A DNA stretch of 64,000 bases from Mycobacterium szulgai (GCF_002116635.1 NZ_LQPW01000176.1:62001-126000); one strand, 5' to 3'; positions 33,845-42,698 are shown, counted from the first letter of the stretch. Made by a program: numbers and translations. Notes: a model not told the origin generated them from the letters alone.

Positions 33845-34972
33845 CTATGCGCCGTCCTTCGGGATTCCGACGACCGGCGCGATCTCTTCTTCGTCGTAGT
33901 GGGCGACGCCGTTGCGCAGTGTGTCGAAAATCGCCAGTCCCTGAGATACCAGCCCGCTGGCCACCTGGCCCAGGCCGTCGGCGCCGTTGAGCACGGTGAG
34001 GTTTGCACTGGAAAGCCCCAGCGCCGCCTTCTCCACGATGTCGGGCAGCTGGTCGATGAGCATCCGGTCCAGGGCCACCCGATTGTGGGAGGCGGCCGCC
34101 TCAGCTTGAATCTTCATCTTCTCCGCGTCGGCGACGGCCAGGATCCGGACCCGTTCGGCCTCGGCCTCGGCGGGCTTGACCACTTCGGCGACCAGTTCCT
34201 GCTGGCGCAGTTCGGCGGCACGCTCGGCCAATTCGGTGCGCATCGCCAAGACCTCGCGCTGGGCCTGGGCTTCGGCCAGCGGCCCGGCCTGGGCGGCCTG
34301 AGCCTGCGCCTTATCGACTTCGGCCTTGTATTGCGCCTTGACGATCGCGGTTTGGCGGGCGAATTCGGCCTGCTTGCGCTGTGACTCCTGCTCGGCCTCC
34401 GCGGCTGCCTGGTTGGCCTGCGCCTGAGCGATCTGAGCCTGCTGCTGGATGGCCGCGTTGTGCGGTGCCGACATCGCATTGATGTAGCCCAGCCCGTCGT
34501 CGTCGATGGACTGGATCTGCAGGGCGTCGACGGACAGGCCGATCCGGGCCATCTCCTCCTTGGAACCGTCGAGCACCTCGGTGGCCAGCTTCTGACGTTC
34601 CCGGATGATCTGCTCGACGGTCATCGAGCCGATGATCGAACGCAGGTGGCCGGCGAAGATGCGGCCGGTCAGCACCGACATCTGGTCCTGCTCGGACAGG
34701 AATCGCTGGGCCGCGGCGGTGATGCTTTCGGTGTCGTTGCCCACCTTGAAGGCGATGACCGCGCGGACGTTGAGGGTGATGCCCTGCTGGGTGACGCACT
34801 TCTCGGCGACCTCGGCCTCACACATGGCCAGCGTCAGGAACGCGGCCTTGCGGAAGAAGGGGATGACGAAGGCGCCGTGGCCGGTGACGACCCGGAAGGG
34901 GGCGTTCCCCTTTGCTTTGCCGCCCGAGATGAGCATCGCCTCGTCGGGGGCGGGCACTCTATAACCGAGCAT
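33845..34972 (-). CDS. Flotillin/SPFH-domain membrane protein
   Basis: 375 residues from ATG at 34972, with AAGGAG seven bases upstream; a TTG at 34978 is less likely. The N-terminal half is a band-7/SPFH domain (VRAVIAFKVGNDTESITAAAQRFL; the IIGSMTVEQIIRERQKL signature). The second half is a long Ala/Glu/Gln-rich coiled coil (about 180-300) rich in QAQ and AEAE, then a globular tail. Flotillins organise membrane microdomains in bacteria. It is encoded with a short NfeD-like protein just upstream, the usual flotillin partner. Start of the accessory block; not in this place in M. tuberculosis as I remember it. Confidence 0.88.
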   Translation of the reverse strand: MLGYRVPAPDEAMLISGGKAKGNAPFRVVTGHGAFVIPFFRKAAFLTLAMCEAEVAEKCVTQQGITLNVRAVIAFKVGNDTESITAAAQRFLSEQDQMSVLTGRIFAGHLRSIIGSMTVEQIIRERQKLATEVLDGSKEEMARIGLSVDALQIQSIDDDGLGYINAMSAPHNAAIQQQAQIAQAQANQAAAEAEQESQRKQAEFARQTAIVKAQYKAEVDKAQAQAAQAGPLAEAQAQREVLAMRTELAERAAELRQQELVAEVVKPAEAEAERVRILAVADAEKMKIQAEAAASHNRVALDRMLIDQLPDIVEKAALGLSSANLTVLNGADGLGQVASGLVSQGLAIFDTLRNGVAHYDEEEIAPVVGIPKDGA

Positions 34973-35000
34973 TGTCAAACTCCTTGCTGTTTCATGGTTT

Positions 35001-35216
35001 TCAAGGGATTTCGAGCCAAGGCTCGACGACGACGGTCCGTGGGCTGGAGGCTTCGACTACCAGCACCTTGGTGCCTTTCGGCAGCGGTTCGTCGGACCGT
35101 GCCAGGAAGGCCTCTTTGGATCCGCGCACGCTGAGCAGCACCTCGCCGGCACCGTGGCGGCCGCGGGTCGCCACGATCAACGTCCCCACGCAACCGATCA
35201 GCGAGACGTCAGTCAC
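35001..35216 (-). CDS. Short NfeD-like OB-fold protein
   Basis: 71 residues starting at GTG 35216, with GGGAG about 12 bases upstream. It resembles the C-terminal OB-fold domain of NfeD proteins: a first beta strand (IGCVGTLIVATRGRHGAGEVLL), then GTKVLVVEASSPRTVVVEPW. The protease domain and TM helices of full-length NfeD are missing, so it is the minimal form that accompanies flotillins in many bacteria. It lies 28 bp before the flotillin gene and both are probably co-transcribed with the QueD-like and FolE-like genes upstream. Confidence 0.7.
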   Translation of the reverse strand: MTDVSLIGCVGTLIVATRGRHGAGEVLLSVRGSKEAFLARSDEPLPKGTKVLVVEASSPRTVVVEPWLEIP

Positions 35217-35270
35217 GTTGGCATACTGCTCCCTCGACGGGGCAACCGTCGAGTCCAGGGTCTTCAGCGG

Positions 35271-35795
35271 TCAATCCGCCGGTTCGGCGGTCAGGGTGAT
35301 CACGTTGTTGCGGTTCTCCCGTGCCTCGATCCGCGATACCCAGACCCGGCCGTGGGTCGCGTTACCGACGATGCGGTCGACGGTGTCGAATACCCATGCC
35401 GCCGACCCCTCCATCCCGGTGCATTCCATGATCCGCAGATCGATGACGCCCTGGTCGGCCAGGAGCTCGAACAGGTCGCGCTGGGGGTCGTCGGCGGCGA
35501 TCAGTGTGGTGTGGTCGAATTGCCGCCGCAGTGCCGCCCGCACGTCTTTGAGGGTACGGGTATCCAGCACCAGACCGGTGCCGGGATCCGGTTCGGCGCA
35601 GGCGAACTCGATCTCGAAGGTGCGCTCGTAGCCGTGCAGGAAGAACCGCTTGCCCTGACGGGACCACGAGCGATGACAGCAGGGCAGATCGCCGAAGCGC
35701 TTACGGAGATGAAACCGCGCCGTGCGGCCGATGGGGGCGTCGGGGCGGTGCATGGTAGCGATCTGCACCGCTTCGGCCAAGGCCATATCAGTCAT
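35271..35795 (-). CDS. 6-pyruvoyl-tetrahydropterin synthase / QueD-like protein with altered active site
   Basis: 174 residues of the tunnelling (T-fold) PTPS/QueD type: FFLHGYERTFEIEF aligns with the LHGHxxxVxVxI motif, DPGTGLVLDTRTLKDVRAAL with the GWIIDFAELK segment, and RQFDHTTLI with the LDHHYLN segment. The second zinc-binding His of HxH is Tyr56 (H54-G-Y56), DHH is DHT, and the catalytic Cys before LHGH is missing; CCH (39-41) may supply ligands. Normal catalysis is therefore uncertain. The ATG at 35795 lies inside the end of the FolE-like gene (8-nt overlap), so the pair is surely co-translated. A pterin or deazapurine route is the family role. Confidence 0.72.
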   Translation of the reverse strand: MTDMALAEAVQIATMHRPDAPIGRTARFHLRKRFGDLPCCHRSWSRQGKRFFLHGYERTFEIEFACAEPDPGTGLVLDTRTLKDVRAALRRQFDHTTLIAADDPQRDLFELLADQGVIDLRIMECTGMEGSAAWVFDTVDRIVGNATHGRVWVSRIEARENRNNVITLTAEPAD

Positions 35796-36279
35796 TTCCG
35801 AACTTTCCCTTTCCGAGTTCTTTCCTTGCCAGCGTGAGGAATTCGCGTTGCTCGGTAGCGCTGTGGCGCAGCGAGCCGTGGAAGGCCAGGGTGGTTTTGG
35901 GCCCAGCGAAGCCGCCTCGGCCCGCCGCGCAGGTGTAGTCGCCCTCCACCAGCACGCCTAGCCCGCGTGCCCTGAGTTGGTGGTGCAACCACAGGCCTAT
36001 CCGGGTGGTCATCCGTTGCTGATCCTGAATGCCGCCCGAACACGCCTCCACGATCCGGGCTAATTCTGTTGGCCCTAAGAGATTTTCACCGTGCAGATAC
36101 CCGATGTGCACGACGCCGTTGTAGGGCAGCAGATGATGCTCGCACAGAGACTGGAACGCGACCTCAGGGACCACTACGAGGTCGGGGTCAGCGACGGCGG
36201 GTTCGTTGAGTGGGAAGTGCAGCAGGGATCCGCCGGCGAACGCGGAGAGGTCCGCTCGTATTGAGGCTGTTTGTGGCAC
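35788..36279 (-). CDS. GTP cyclohydrolase I-like protein (FolE family), short form
   Basis: 163 residues. The zinc ligands of GTP cyclohydrolase I are seen: Cys46 and His49 in LCEHHLLP, and Cys117 in GDYTCAAGRGG; Gln87 and the arginine after Cys117 also fit. The family makes dihydroneopterin triphosphate from GTP. The usual ~60-residue N-terminal helical region is reduced to about 40 residues, and the LSK of the GTP site reads PTE, so the lysine is replaced. An in-frame TAG two codons before the GTG at 36279 excludes a longer protein. A normal folE should exist elsewhere; this looks like a specialised paralogue working with the QueD-like protein. Confidence 0.75.
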   Translation of the reverse strand: MPQTASIRADLSAFAGGSLLHFPLNEPAVADPDLVVVPEVAFQSLCEHHLLPYNGVVHIGYLHGENLLGPTELARIVEACSGGIQDQQRMTTRIGLWLHHQLRARGLGVLVEGDYTCAAGRGGFAGPKTTLAFHGSLRHSATEQREFLTLARKELGKGKFGND

Positions 36280-36290
36280 GGCCTAAGCCT

Positions 36291-36341
36291 CTTGGCGACG
36301 CCTTGGCGGATTCTCAAAGGATTCTTGGCGGATCCTCAAAG
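36291..36341. promoter_or_regulatory. Five heptamers at exact 11-bp spacing in a divergent promoter region
   Basis: CTTGGCG occurs at 36291, 36302 and 36324, and CTCAAAG at 36313 and 36335, each separated by a 4-bp spacer. The array lies 12 bp upstream of the FolE-like GTG start and 66 bp upstream of the C39-like start. Heptamer direct repeats with 11-bp period are typical operators of OmpR/SARP-type winged-helix proteins. The regulator is unknown. Confidence 0.6.
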
Positions 36342-36406
36342 CCACGGCTTTCGGGCTCCAAGAATTCGCCGAGTTTCCGAACAGGCCGCCGTCCGAGCCT
36401 CTTTAC

Positions 36407-37129
36407 ATGGGCATTCGCAAGCTTGGCGGCACAGCGCGCACGGCGGTCCGCAACGCCGGTTTGGCGGCCTTCGCCGCCGCACTTGCCGTGGGTCTGGCGA
36501 CGGGATTGGCCCACGCGGCCGCACGATCGCATGACGACGCCACCAGGGCGAGGATGTACGGGGACCCGGCCGCCGCCGCCCCGTACTGGGCTCAACAATC
36601 GCTCGACGACTGCGGGCTGATGGCAGCCGCCGACGTGATCGGCCAGCTGACCCAGCGAGTGGTCTCCGAGCAGGAGATCATCGCCGTCGCGCACCGGATG
36701 CCCAGCCGGGTGCACCGCGGGCCGGTGTACACGCCGCCCACAGACGTCAACGACGTCAACCACACCGGCCAGGGCATCGAGCCTGCGGACCTGCCGGTGC
36801 TGCTGGCGCGCTACGGCATCAGTGCCGCGCTGGTCAACGGCGGCGGCCTGGATGCGCTCGAGGACTACCTAGCCGGCGGACACAAGGTGATCGCGGGCGT
36901 GAACGCCGAGCTCATCTGGGGCATCCCGGTCGAGACCAAGGACAACACCGGCAACCCGGCCGCCGACCACGCCGTCGTCGTCACCGGTGTGGACACCGCG
37001 AGCGGCAAAGTGCATCTGAACGACAGCGCAGTCCCGCAGGGCAGGGACGAGACGATAGCGATCGAACTCTTCGCAAAATCGTGGGCCACCAGCGGCCGCG
37101 CCATGATCGTCACCGCAGCGACGGCCTAG
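36407..37129 (+). CDS. Secreted C39-like (papain-fold) cysteine peptidase
   Basis: 240 residues. A signal peptide (about 1-38, with AAFAAALAVGLATGLAHAA) is followed by a C39_2-type domain. The likely triad is Cys69 in SLDDCGLMAAADV, His188 in AADHAVVVTGVD and Asn205 or Asp206 in VHLNDSA. Members include secreted peptidases and putative bacteriocin-processing domains without a transporter. The substrate is unknown. It is divergent from the FolE-like gene across the heptamer array and converges on the FAAL gene, 37 bp from its stop. Confidence 0.8.
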   Translation: MGIRKLGGTARTAVRNAGLAAFAAALAVGLATGLAHAAARSHDDATRARMYGDPAAAAPYWAQQSLDDCGLMAAADVIGQLTQRVVSEQEIIAVAHRMPSRVHRGPVYTPPTDVNDVNHTGQGIEPADLPVLLARYGISAALVNGGGLDALEDYLAGGHKVIAGVNAELIWGIPVETKDNTGNPAADHAVVVTGVDTASGKVHLNDSAVPQGRDETIAIELFAKSWATSGRAMIVTAATA

Positions 37130-37166
37130 GCCCGCACCCTCGCGAGCCACCAATACCTGCCATCTT

Positions 37167-38795
37167 TTACTGAAGCAGCGCGCGAGCGCTGCTGCGGCGC
37201 AACTTGCCCGATGTGGTCTTGGGCAGGCTGCCGGGTGCGAGCAACCGCACCTCGCGCGGTGCGTGCCCGACGTGCGTGCTGACCCGCGCGGCGATGTCGC
37301 GGCGGAGCTGGGTGCGTGCCTGCTCGTCGTAGCGGTCGTAGACCTCGGCGAGCACCGCGAAGCCCTCGCGATCGGCATCCACCCGCAGGGCCACCACACA
37401 CCCCTTGCGCACGCCTTCGACGCCGGCGGCGGCCCGCTCGATGTCGTGCGGGTAGAGGTTCCGCCCGGCCAGCACGATGAGATCCTTGCTGCGGCCGCAG
37501 ATGTAGAGCCGCCCCTGTTCGTCCAGGTAGCCAAGGTCACCGGTGTCGAACCAACCGTCCTGCCCGGCCAGCGCCACGACGCCGGCGACCGTGCGGTAAC
37601 TGCCGGCGACCGATGGTCCGCGCAGTTCGATGGTGCCGATTTCCCTGTGGCCCAGCACGTTGCGGTCCTTGGTGATACGCACCTCGGTGCCGCTGACGGG
37701 CAGTCCGACGCAGACGATGTGTTGTACATCCTGGGCTTGGGAGATGGCGGGTTCGGCACGGTGGGCCACCGTCAGCCGCCGGCGGGACACACGGTCGACT
37801 ACAGCAGGCGCCAGGAAGGAGCCGGCCGTCACCGTCAACGTCGCTTCAGCCAATCCGTAGAACGGTGTGGGCACGCCGGGTCGCATGCCGAACCGCGCTC
37901 CCACAGTGGCGAAGTGCTCGAGGTCGCGGTGATCGATGGGTTCGGCGCCGTTGATCGCCACCCGCAGCGATGACAGGTCGATCGCGCGCGGATCGGCGCG
38001 CTCGAGTACCCGGGCGAGCACCGAGTAGCCGAAATTGGGACCGCCGGTCACTGTCGCCCGGAACTTGCTGATCATCTCGGCCCACACGATCGGCCGCCGC
38101 AGGAACTCATCGGTCCGGATCACGACCGCCTCGAGGCCCAATCGCATTGGTACACAGACAAACCCAACCATGCCCATGTCGTGGCAGAGTGGCAGCCAGC
38201 TGACGGTCACGCTGCGCCCGGCCACGAGGTCCACCGCCAGCCGGGTCGATTCGATGTTCGCGGCCAGGTTGCCGTGGCTGATCTCCACCGCCTTCGGGAT
38301 TCCGGTTGAGCCCGAGGTGAGCTGGCGCATCGCGATGTCGCCGTCGTCGGTGGGCTCCAGCGCAAGGGGGCCGTCGCCGCGCAACGAGTCCACGGTGCAT
38401 ACCGTCAACCCCGCCTCGGTCAGCGCCGTTATCGCCATACCGAACGGCTCGCCCACGACGACGACGGATGCCCCGAGCATGCGCACCGCGCGCACCGTGT
38501 CGGAAACCCAGACCGCCAGATCAATACGCGGCGTCGGGTGTTGCAGCATGGTCAGTGCGGTGCCGCGAATCCACAGCGCCTGGGCCAGCGGTGCCACGTC
38601 GGATGCGTCCCCGGCCAACACCGCGACGGCGTCACCTCGGCCAATGCCGCTGGCGGCCAGGGCATTCGACATGCCGGCGGCGGTTCGGTGCACCTCGCTC
38701 CAGGTCATCCGCTTCGGCTCGGCGACGGGGCCGAAGTTCAGGCCGTGCGGCGTGGCCGCCGCGACGGCGACGATCTCGCGAATCAGGCTGCTCAA
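37167..38795 (-). CDS. Fatty acyl-AMP ligase of the accessory lipid operon
   Basis: 542 residues of the ANL superfamily. Motifs: P-loop LTSGSTGIPKAV, the FAAL-type WLPLCHDMGMVG, TGGPNFGYSVLARV, PFYGLAEATLTV, the hinge region YICGRSKDLIVLAGRNLYPHD and the C-terminal KTTSGKLRRSS lysine. FAALs activate a fatty acid as acyl-AMP and pass it to an ACP without CoA; the motifs favour this over a CoA ligase. It is the last gene of the KASIII-ACP-PKS-TE-FAAL operon and its start overlaps the thioesterase stop by 4 nt. It is a paralogue of FadD32 in this same window, not a copy. Confidence 0.9.
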   Translation of the reverse strand: MSSLIREIVAVAAATPHGLNFGPVAEPKRMTWSEVHRTAAGMSNALAASGIGRGDAVAVLAGDASDVAPLAQALWIRGTALTMLQHPTPRIDLAVWVSDTVRAVRMLGASVVVVGEPFGMAITALTEAGLTVCTVDSLRGDGPLALEPTDDGDIAMRQLTSGSTGIPKAVEISHGNLAANIESTRLAVDLVAGRSVTVSWLPLCHDMGMVGFVCVPMRLGLEAVVIRTDEFLRRPIVWAEMISKFRATVTGGPNFGYSVLARVLERADPRAIDLSSLRVAINGAEPIDHRDLEHFATVGARFGMRPGVPTPFYGLAEATLTVTAGSFLAPAVVDRVSRRRLTVAHRAEPAISQAQDVQHIVCVGLPVSGTEVRITKDRNVLGHREIGTIELRGPSVAGSYRTVAGVVALAGQDGWFDTGDLGYLDEQGRLYICGRSKDLIVLAGRNLYPHDIERAAAGVEGVRKGCVVALRVDADREGFAVLAEVYDRYDEQARTQLRRDIAARVSTHVGHAPREVRLLAPGSLPKTTSGKLRRSSARALLQ

Positions 38796-39523
38796 CAGGC
38801 GGGTTCCTTTTGTCCGAGTGCATCGTCGGCGATGTCGGCGATCGCGGTTACCACGTCGGGATTGGCTCGCTGGAACAGAAAATGGCCGCCGTCGAAGAGC
38901 CGGACCGGTTGCGGCGCAATCGAGTAGTCCGCCCAGGCGGCCAACGCATCGACCGGCACCAACGGGTCGTGGTAGGCGCCCAAGATATGCAGCGGACAGG
39001 GCAGGGGCGAGCCGGACCGGCGATAGGACTGACAGATCCTCAGGTCGTCACGGATGGCCGGCATCAATGCCACCAGCCACTCCGGCTGTGACAGCAGACC
39101 GACCGGCAGTCCGCCGAAGCTGGCGAGCTCCAGAGCGAGGTCGTAATCGTCGATAGTGTCGAGATCGTAGGGGTTTTCGATCAGGTGGGGTGCGCAGGCG
39201 GCCGCCGCCACCACCGCCTCGGGCCGCCGCAGCCCCAGCGAAATCCGCTCTTGTGCAACCAGATACGCAAGCAACGCCCCCATGCTGTGGCCGAGCAGCA
39301 CATGAGGAGCGCACAACAGGTCGCCAAGTTCGGCGGCGAGCGACCGGGCACACATCACCGCATCGACAAAGCGGGCCTCCTCGCGCCGGATACCCCGGCC
39401 CGGAAGCTCCACGGTGGTCACGTTGACGCCGGCACCGGCCGCCAACAGATCTCGGCGCAGCAGATTGAACGACATAGCGCCGCCCCCCGCGTACGGGAAA
39501 CACACCAGCTCGATGGCGCTCAC
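38792..39523 (-). CDS. Type II thioesterase of the accessory lipid operon
   Basis: 243 residues of the alpha/beta-hydrolase type II thioesterase family (TesA/GrsT-like). It begins IELVCFPYAGGGAMSFNLL, and the triad is Ser80 in LLGHSMGALL, Asp186 in AYHDPLVP and His214 in GGHFLFQ. Such enzymes clear mis-loaded ACPs or release the product. The usual LPGRGIRREE segment is present. It overlaps the PKS gene upstream and the FAAL gene downstream by 4 nt each (ATGA junctions), so it is translated with them and probably serves this PKS, which has no thioesterase domain of its own. Confidence 0.9.
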   Translation of the reverse strand: MSAIELVCFPYAGGGAMSFNLLRRDLLAAGAGVNVTTVELPGRGIRREEARFVDAVMCARSLAAELGDLLCAPHVLLGHSMGALLAYLVAQERISLGLRRPEAVVAAAACAPHLIENPYDLDTIDDYDLALELASFGGLPVGLLSQPEWLVALMPAIRDDLRICQSYRRSGSPLPCPLHILGAYHDPLVPVDALAAWADYSIAPQPVRLFDGGHFLFQRANPDVVTAIADIADDALGQKEPAC

Positions 39524-42438
39524 CTGAGGCCACCGGCCACACCGAGACGTTCCACCATCAAGTCGACCAAAGAGCCCACACTGTCAACGCTCGACGGCAG
39601 GTCTGCAACGCTTTTCAGCGCCAGTTGCGGATACTGGCGGCGTACCTGCTCGAAGAGACGTAGTTGCAGCAGCGAGTCGTACCCCAGATCCTCGCTGAGC
39701 CGGCTCGACCGCGTTATCTCGTCCACCGGGTAGCCGCCAACCCGCGCGATCAAGACGAGTACTTCGCCCGCCAGATCGGAGGGCGCCGTGCGCGCGTCAG
39801 CGGCGGGTTCTCTGCTCGATTCCGCCGGCGGCGCGGCGGCTTCGGTAAACCAGAATCGATTGGTGGCATCGAAGGTGTAGGGCGCGATGTGCTCCAGCGG
39901 ATGCAGTGTCCGGCCGTAAACCTGTGACAAGTCAGGCGAATACCCGTCACGCATCAGCACCGCCGCGACCTCCAATAGCTCCGATCCAGTGGAGTCAGGA
40001 CCGGTGCACAGCCGCAGCGAACGGGTCTGTGGCGGCAATCCACATCGGCGAGCCAAGCTGAGCAGGGTTGTGCGTGGGCCGGCCTCGGCGACGTAAGAGG
40101 TCCGCATCGCGCGCGTGGCGGCATCGAGCGCATCGGCGAACCGTATCGGCGAACAGATCTGTCGCGCCCAATACTCGGCATCCATGTCAGCCCCATCGAC
40201 CTGTGTGCCGGTAACCGTCGAAAAGATGGGAAAGGCGGCCGCCTTCGGTGCCAGACCCGAGATCGCACGCCGGAAATCGGCGACAATGGGCCGCATCGAC
40301 GGCGAGTGAAAAGCATGCGACACCGCAAGCTGCTGCACCCGTCCGCCACCGCGGCGGATGTCGGCACTGAGCGTGGCCAGCGATGCGGCCGGCCCGGAGA
40401 TGACCACCGCGCGGGGGCCATTCACGGCAGCGATCGCACAGTCCGGGTCCGTGTCAACCAGCGGCTGCGCCTGCTCTAGCGGCACATCGACGGCGATCAT
40501 GGCGCCGCCGGGATCCAGTGACCCCATCAGCTCGCCGCGAGTGGCCACCACCGCGGCGGCATCCGCTACCGAGAGGACACCGGCCAGCACCGCGACGGTG
40601 ATCTCACCGATGCTGTGACCGATGCCGAACGCCGGGCGAAGTCCGTTATTCAGCAACGCTTTTCCCAATGAATAGCCGACTGCGAACAGTGCGGGCTGCG
40701 CGAGTCGGGTGTCATCGAGGCCGGGCTGCTCACCCAGTATCGTGGCCAACAGCTTCGTGGGCAGATGCCGATCGAGCACGGCGCACACCGATTCAAGTTG
40801 TTCCCGATAGGCCGGATGACTGTTGTAGAGCGATCGGGTCATGCCCGCATACTGGGTGCCCTGGCCCGAACAAAAGAGGCCGACGTCGGCCTCTCCCTTG
40901 CGAATCGGGGCCGACGAAACCAGTTCGGAGCCAGCGCCGTTGAGGTACCGTTTCAGGCTGGCCACCAAGCCGTCCCGATCACCATGGGCAACCAATCGGT
41001 GCCGATGCGACCGGTTGACCACGTTGGTGGTATGACACCAGGAGCCGATTCGCTGGCCATCGAGGTCACGCAGCGCGCACTGGTAAGTCTCGGCGTTGCG
41101 GCGCAACGCCCGTTCGTTCGGAGCCGAGAGCGTCAGGACGCCCAGGTCGCCGTTGCGCGCCGGCAGCGCAACAGGTGCCGACTCCAGCACGACATGAGCG
41201 TTACCGCCGCCGAGACCGAATGAGCTCACCGCACCCAGCGCGCCTTCGGGGGACAGGTCACCGGCGCCCTGCGCGAGCGTCAGACCCTGGGATTCCAGCC
41301 GTAGGCCCGGATTGGCTTGTCCGGCAACAATAGTGGGTGGCAGCACCCGATGATGCAGCGACAGGCACGCCTTGATGAACGACGCTATACCCGCGGCTCC
41401 CTCGGTGTGGCCGATGTTTCCCTTCACCGAGCCCAGCAGGCACGGCGCACCGGTCCGCGACCGGTGCAGATCGCCGAGTGCGTTGGCTTCGATCATGTCG
41501 CCGAGAACCGTTCCGGTGCCATGTGCTTCGACGAAATCCAACTGATCCGCGTCGACGTCGGCCAGGCGCAATGTGCGGCGCATCAATTCCGCTTGAGATC
41601 GGCGATTCGGGGCGGTGACGCCGTTACTGCGGCCATCGTGGTTGACCGCTGAGGCCTTCACCACCGCGTAGATCGGCTGGCCCGCGGCAATCGCGTCGTC
41701 GACCCGCCGCAGCACAACTGCCGCCACGCCCTCACCCCGGCCGATGCCATCGGCGTGCTGGCAGAACGGTTTACAACGTCCGTCCGGCGCCGATAATCCG
41801 GCTTGGGTATAGAACACCGAAAGCGCGGGAGTGAGCACCAGATTCGCCCCGCCGGCGATGGCGATGTCGACGTCGCGCGCACGCAACGCCGAACAGGCCT
41901 GATGCAGCGCGGTCAGCGACGATGAGCAGGCGGTGTCGATCGCCATGCTCGGACCGGTCAGGTTCAGGTGATAGGAGATTCGGTTGGCCAACATGAAATA
42001 GCCGCTGCCCGAACCGTGCAACGGGGTCAGCCGCGGGTAGTCGTACATCTGCCGACTGCCCCACTCGCCGGACATCACGCCGACGAATACGCCGGTTGGC
42101 GTGCCGGCGAGCGACTTCGGGTCGATGCCTGCGTCTTGGAGGGCTCGCCAGGACGCCTGGAGCAACAATCGCTGCTGCGGGTCCAGCACCCAGGCCTCGA
42201 TTGGAGCGATGCCGAAGAATTCGTTGTCGAATGCGTCGACGTCGTCGAGGAAGTGGGCGCGGCGGGTATTCATCGAGCCGGCGACTCCGTCGGGATGGTA
42301 ATAGCTGTCCACATCCCAGCGCTGCGTGGGTATTTCGGTGTCGGTGACCACGCCGTCCAGCAAGAGGCGCCAGAACGCGTCCTTATCCTGCGCGCCCGGG
42401 AACCGGCAGTCCATGCCGACTACGGCGATCGGCGTCAT
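39520..42438 (-). CDS. Modular polyketide synthase, KS-AT-ACP, without reductive domains
   Basis: 972 residues from ATG at 42438; a longer in-frame start at 42498 overlaps the ACP gene and is rejected. Domains: ketosynthase with Cys171 in DTACSSSL, EAHGTGT and KGNIGHTEG; acyltransferase with Ser609 in GHSIGE; and C-terminal ACP with Ser922 in DLGYDSLLQL. The AT carries HAFHS near residue 707, the malonyl-type signature, so malonyl-CoA is the predicted extender. There is no KR, DH, ER or thioesterase, so the product of one round should keep a beta-keto group. The start shares one base with the ACP stop (TGATG). The product is not known to me. Confidence 0.92.
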   Translation of the reverse strand: MTPIAVVGMDCRFPGAQDKDAFWRLLLDGVVTDTEIPTQRWDVDSYYHPDGVAGSMNTRRAHFLDDVDAFDNEFFGIAPIEAWVLDPQQRLLLQASWRALQDAGIDPKSLAGTPTGVFVGVMSGEWGSRQMYDYPRLTPLHGSGSGYFMLANRISYHLNLTGPSMAIDTACSSSLTALHQACSALRARDVDIAIAGGANLVLTPALSVFYTQAGLSAPDGRCKPFCQHADGIGRGEGVAAVVLRRVDDAIAAGQPIYAVVKASAVNHDGRSNGVTAPNRRSQAELMRRTLRLADVDADQLDFVEAHGTGTVLGDMIEANALGDLHRSRTGAPCLLGSVKGNIGHTEGAAGIASFIKACLSLHHRVLPPTIVAGQANPGLRLESQGLTLAQGAGDLSPEGALGAVSSFGLGGGNAHVVLESAPVALPARNGDLGVLTLSAPNERALRRNAETYQCALRDLDGQRIGSWCHTTNVVNRSHRHRLVAHGDRDGLVASLKRYLNGAGSELVSSAPIRKGEADVGLFCSGQGTQYAGMTRSLYNSHPAYREQLESVCAVLDRHLPTKLLATILGEQPGLDDTRLAQPALFAVGYSLGKALLNNGLRPAFGIGHSIGEITVAVLAGVLSVADAAAVVATRGELMGSLDPGGAMIAVDVPLEQAQPLVDTDPDCAIAAVNGPRAVVISGPAASLATLSADIRRGGGRVQQLAVSHAFHSPSMRPIVADFRRAISGLAPKAAAFPIFSTVTGTQVDGADMDAEYWARQICSPIRFADALDAATRAMRTSYVAEAGPRTTLLSLARRCGLPPQTRSLRLCTGPDSTGSELLEVAAVLMRDGYSPDLSQVYGRTLHPLEHIAPYTFDATNRFWFTEAAAPPAESSREPAADARTAPSDLAGEVLVLIARVGGYPVDEITRSSRLSEDLGYDSLLQLRLFEQVRRQYPQLALKSVADLPSSVDSVGSLVDLMVERLGVAGGLR

Positions 42439-42698
42439 CAGCCGCCCTGCCCGCCAGCCAGATGCTCCGCGATCGCGTTGATGGTCGGGTAATCCCACAC
42501 GATGGTCGTCTCAACCTCCAAGCCATGTTCGCACTGCAGGTCCGCGCACAGCGACAGGCTCATGGCAGAGTCAATGCCGCAGTCGGCCAACGGAAGATCG
42601 GCGTCGACCGCCGCGGGCGACACATTGAGGTATGCGGCGACCTTGCCGACGAGCCAGTCCGCCAACTCGGAGACGTCAGTGCTGATCATCGAGTTCAC
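42438..42698 (-). CDS. Discrete acyl carrier protein of the accessory lipid operon
   Basis: 86 residues from GTG at 42698, which overlaps the KASIII stop as GTGA; an ATG at 42689 would give 83. The phosphopantetheine site is Ser44 in DCGIDSAMSLSL. The sequence LADWLVGKVAAYLNVSP at the N-terminus and VWDYPTINAIAEHL at the C-terminus are typical of ACP helices I and III/IV. It lies between the KASIII and the PKS, so it may carry either the FAAL-loaded starter or the chain passed between the two ketosynthases. Confidence 0.88.
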   Translation of the reverse strand: MNSMISTDVSELADWLVGKVAAYLNVSPAAVDADLPLADCGIDSAMSLSLCADLQCEHGLEVETTIVWDYPTINAIAEHLAGGQGG

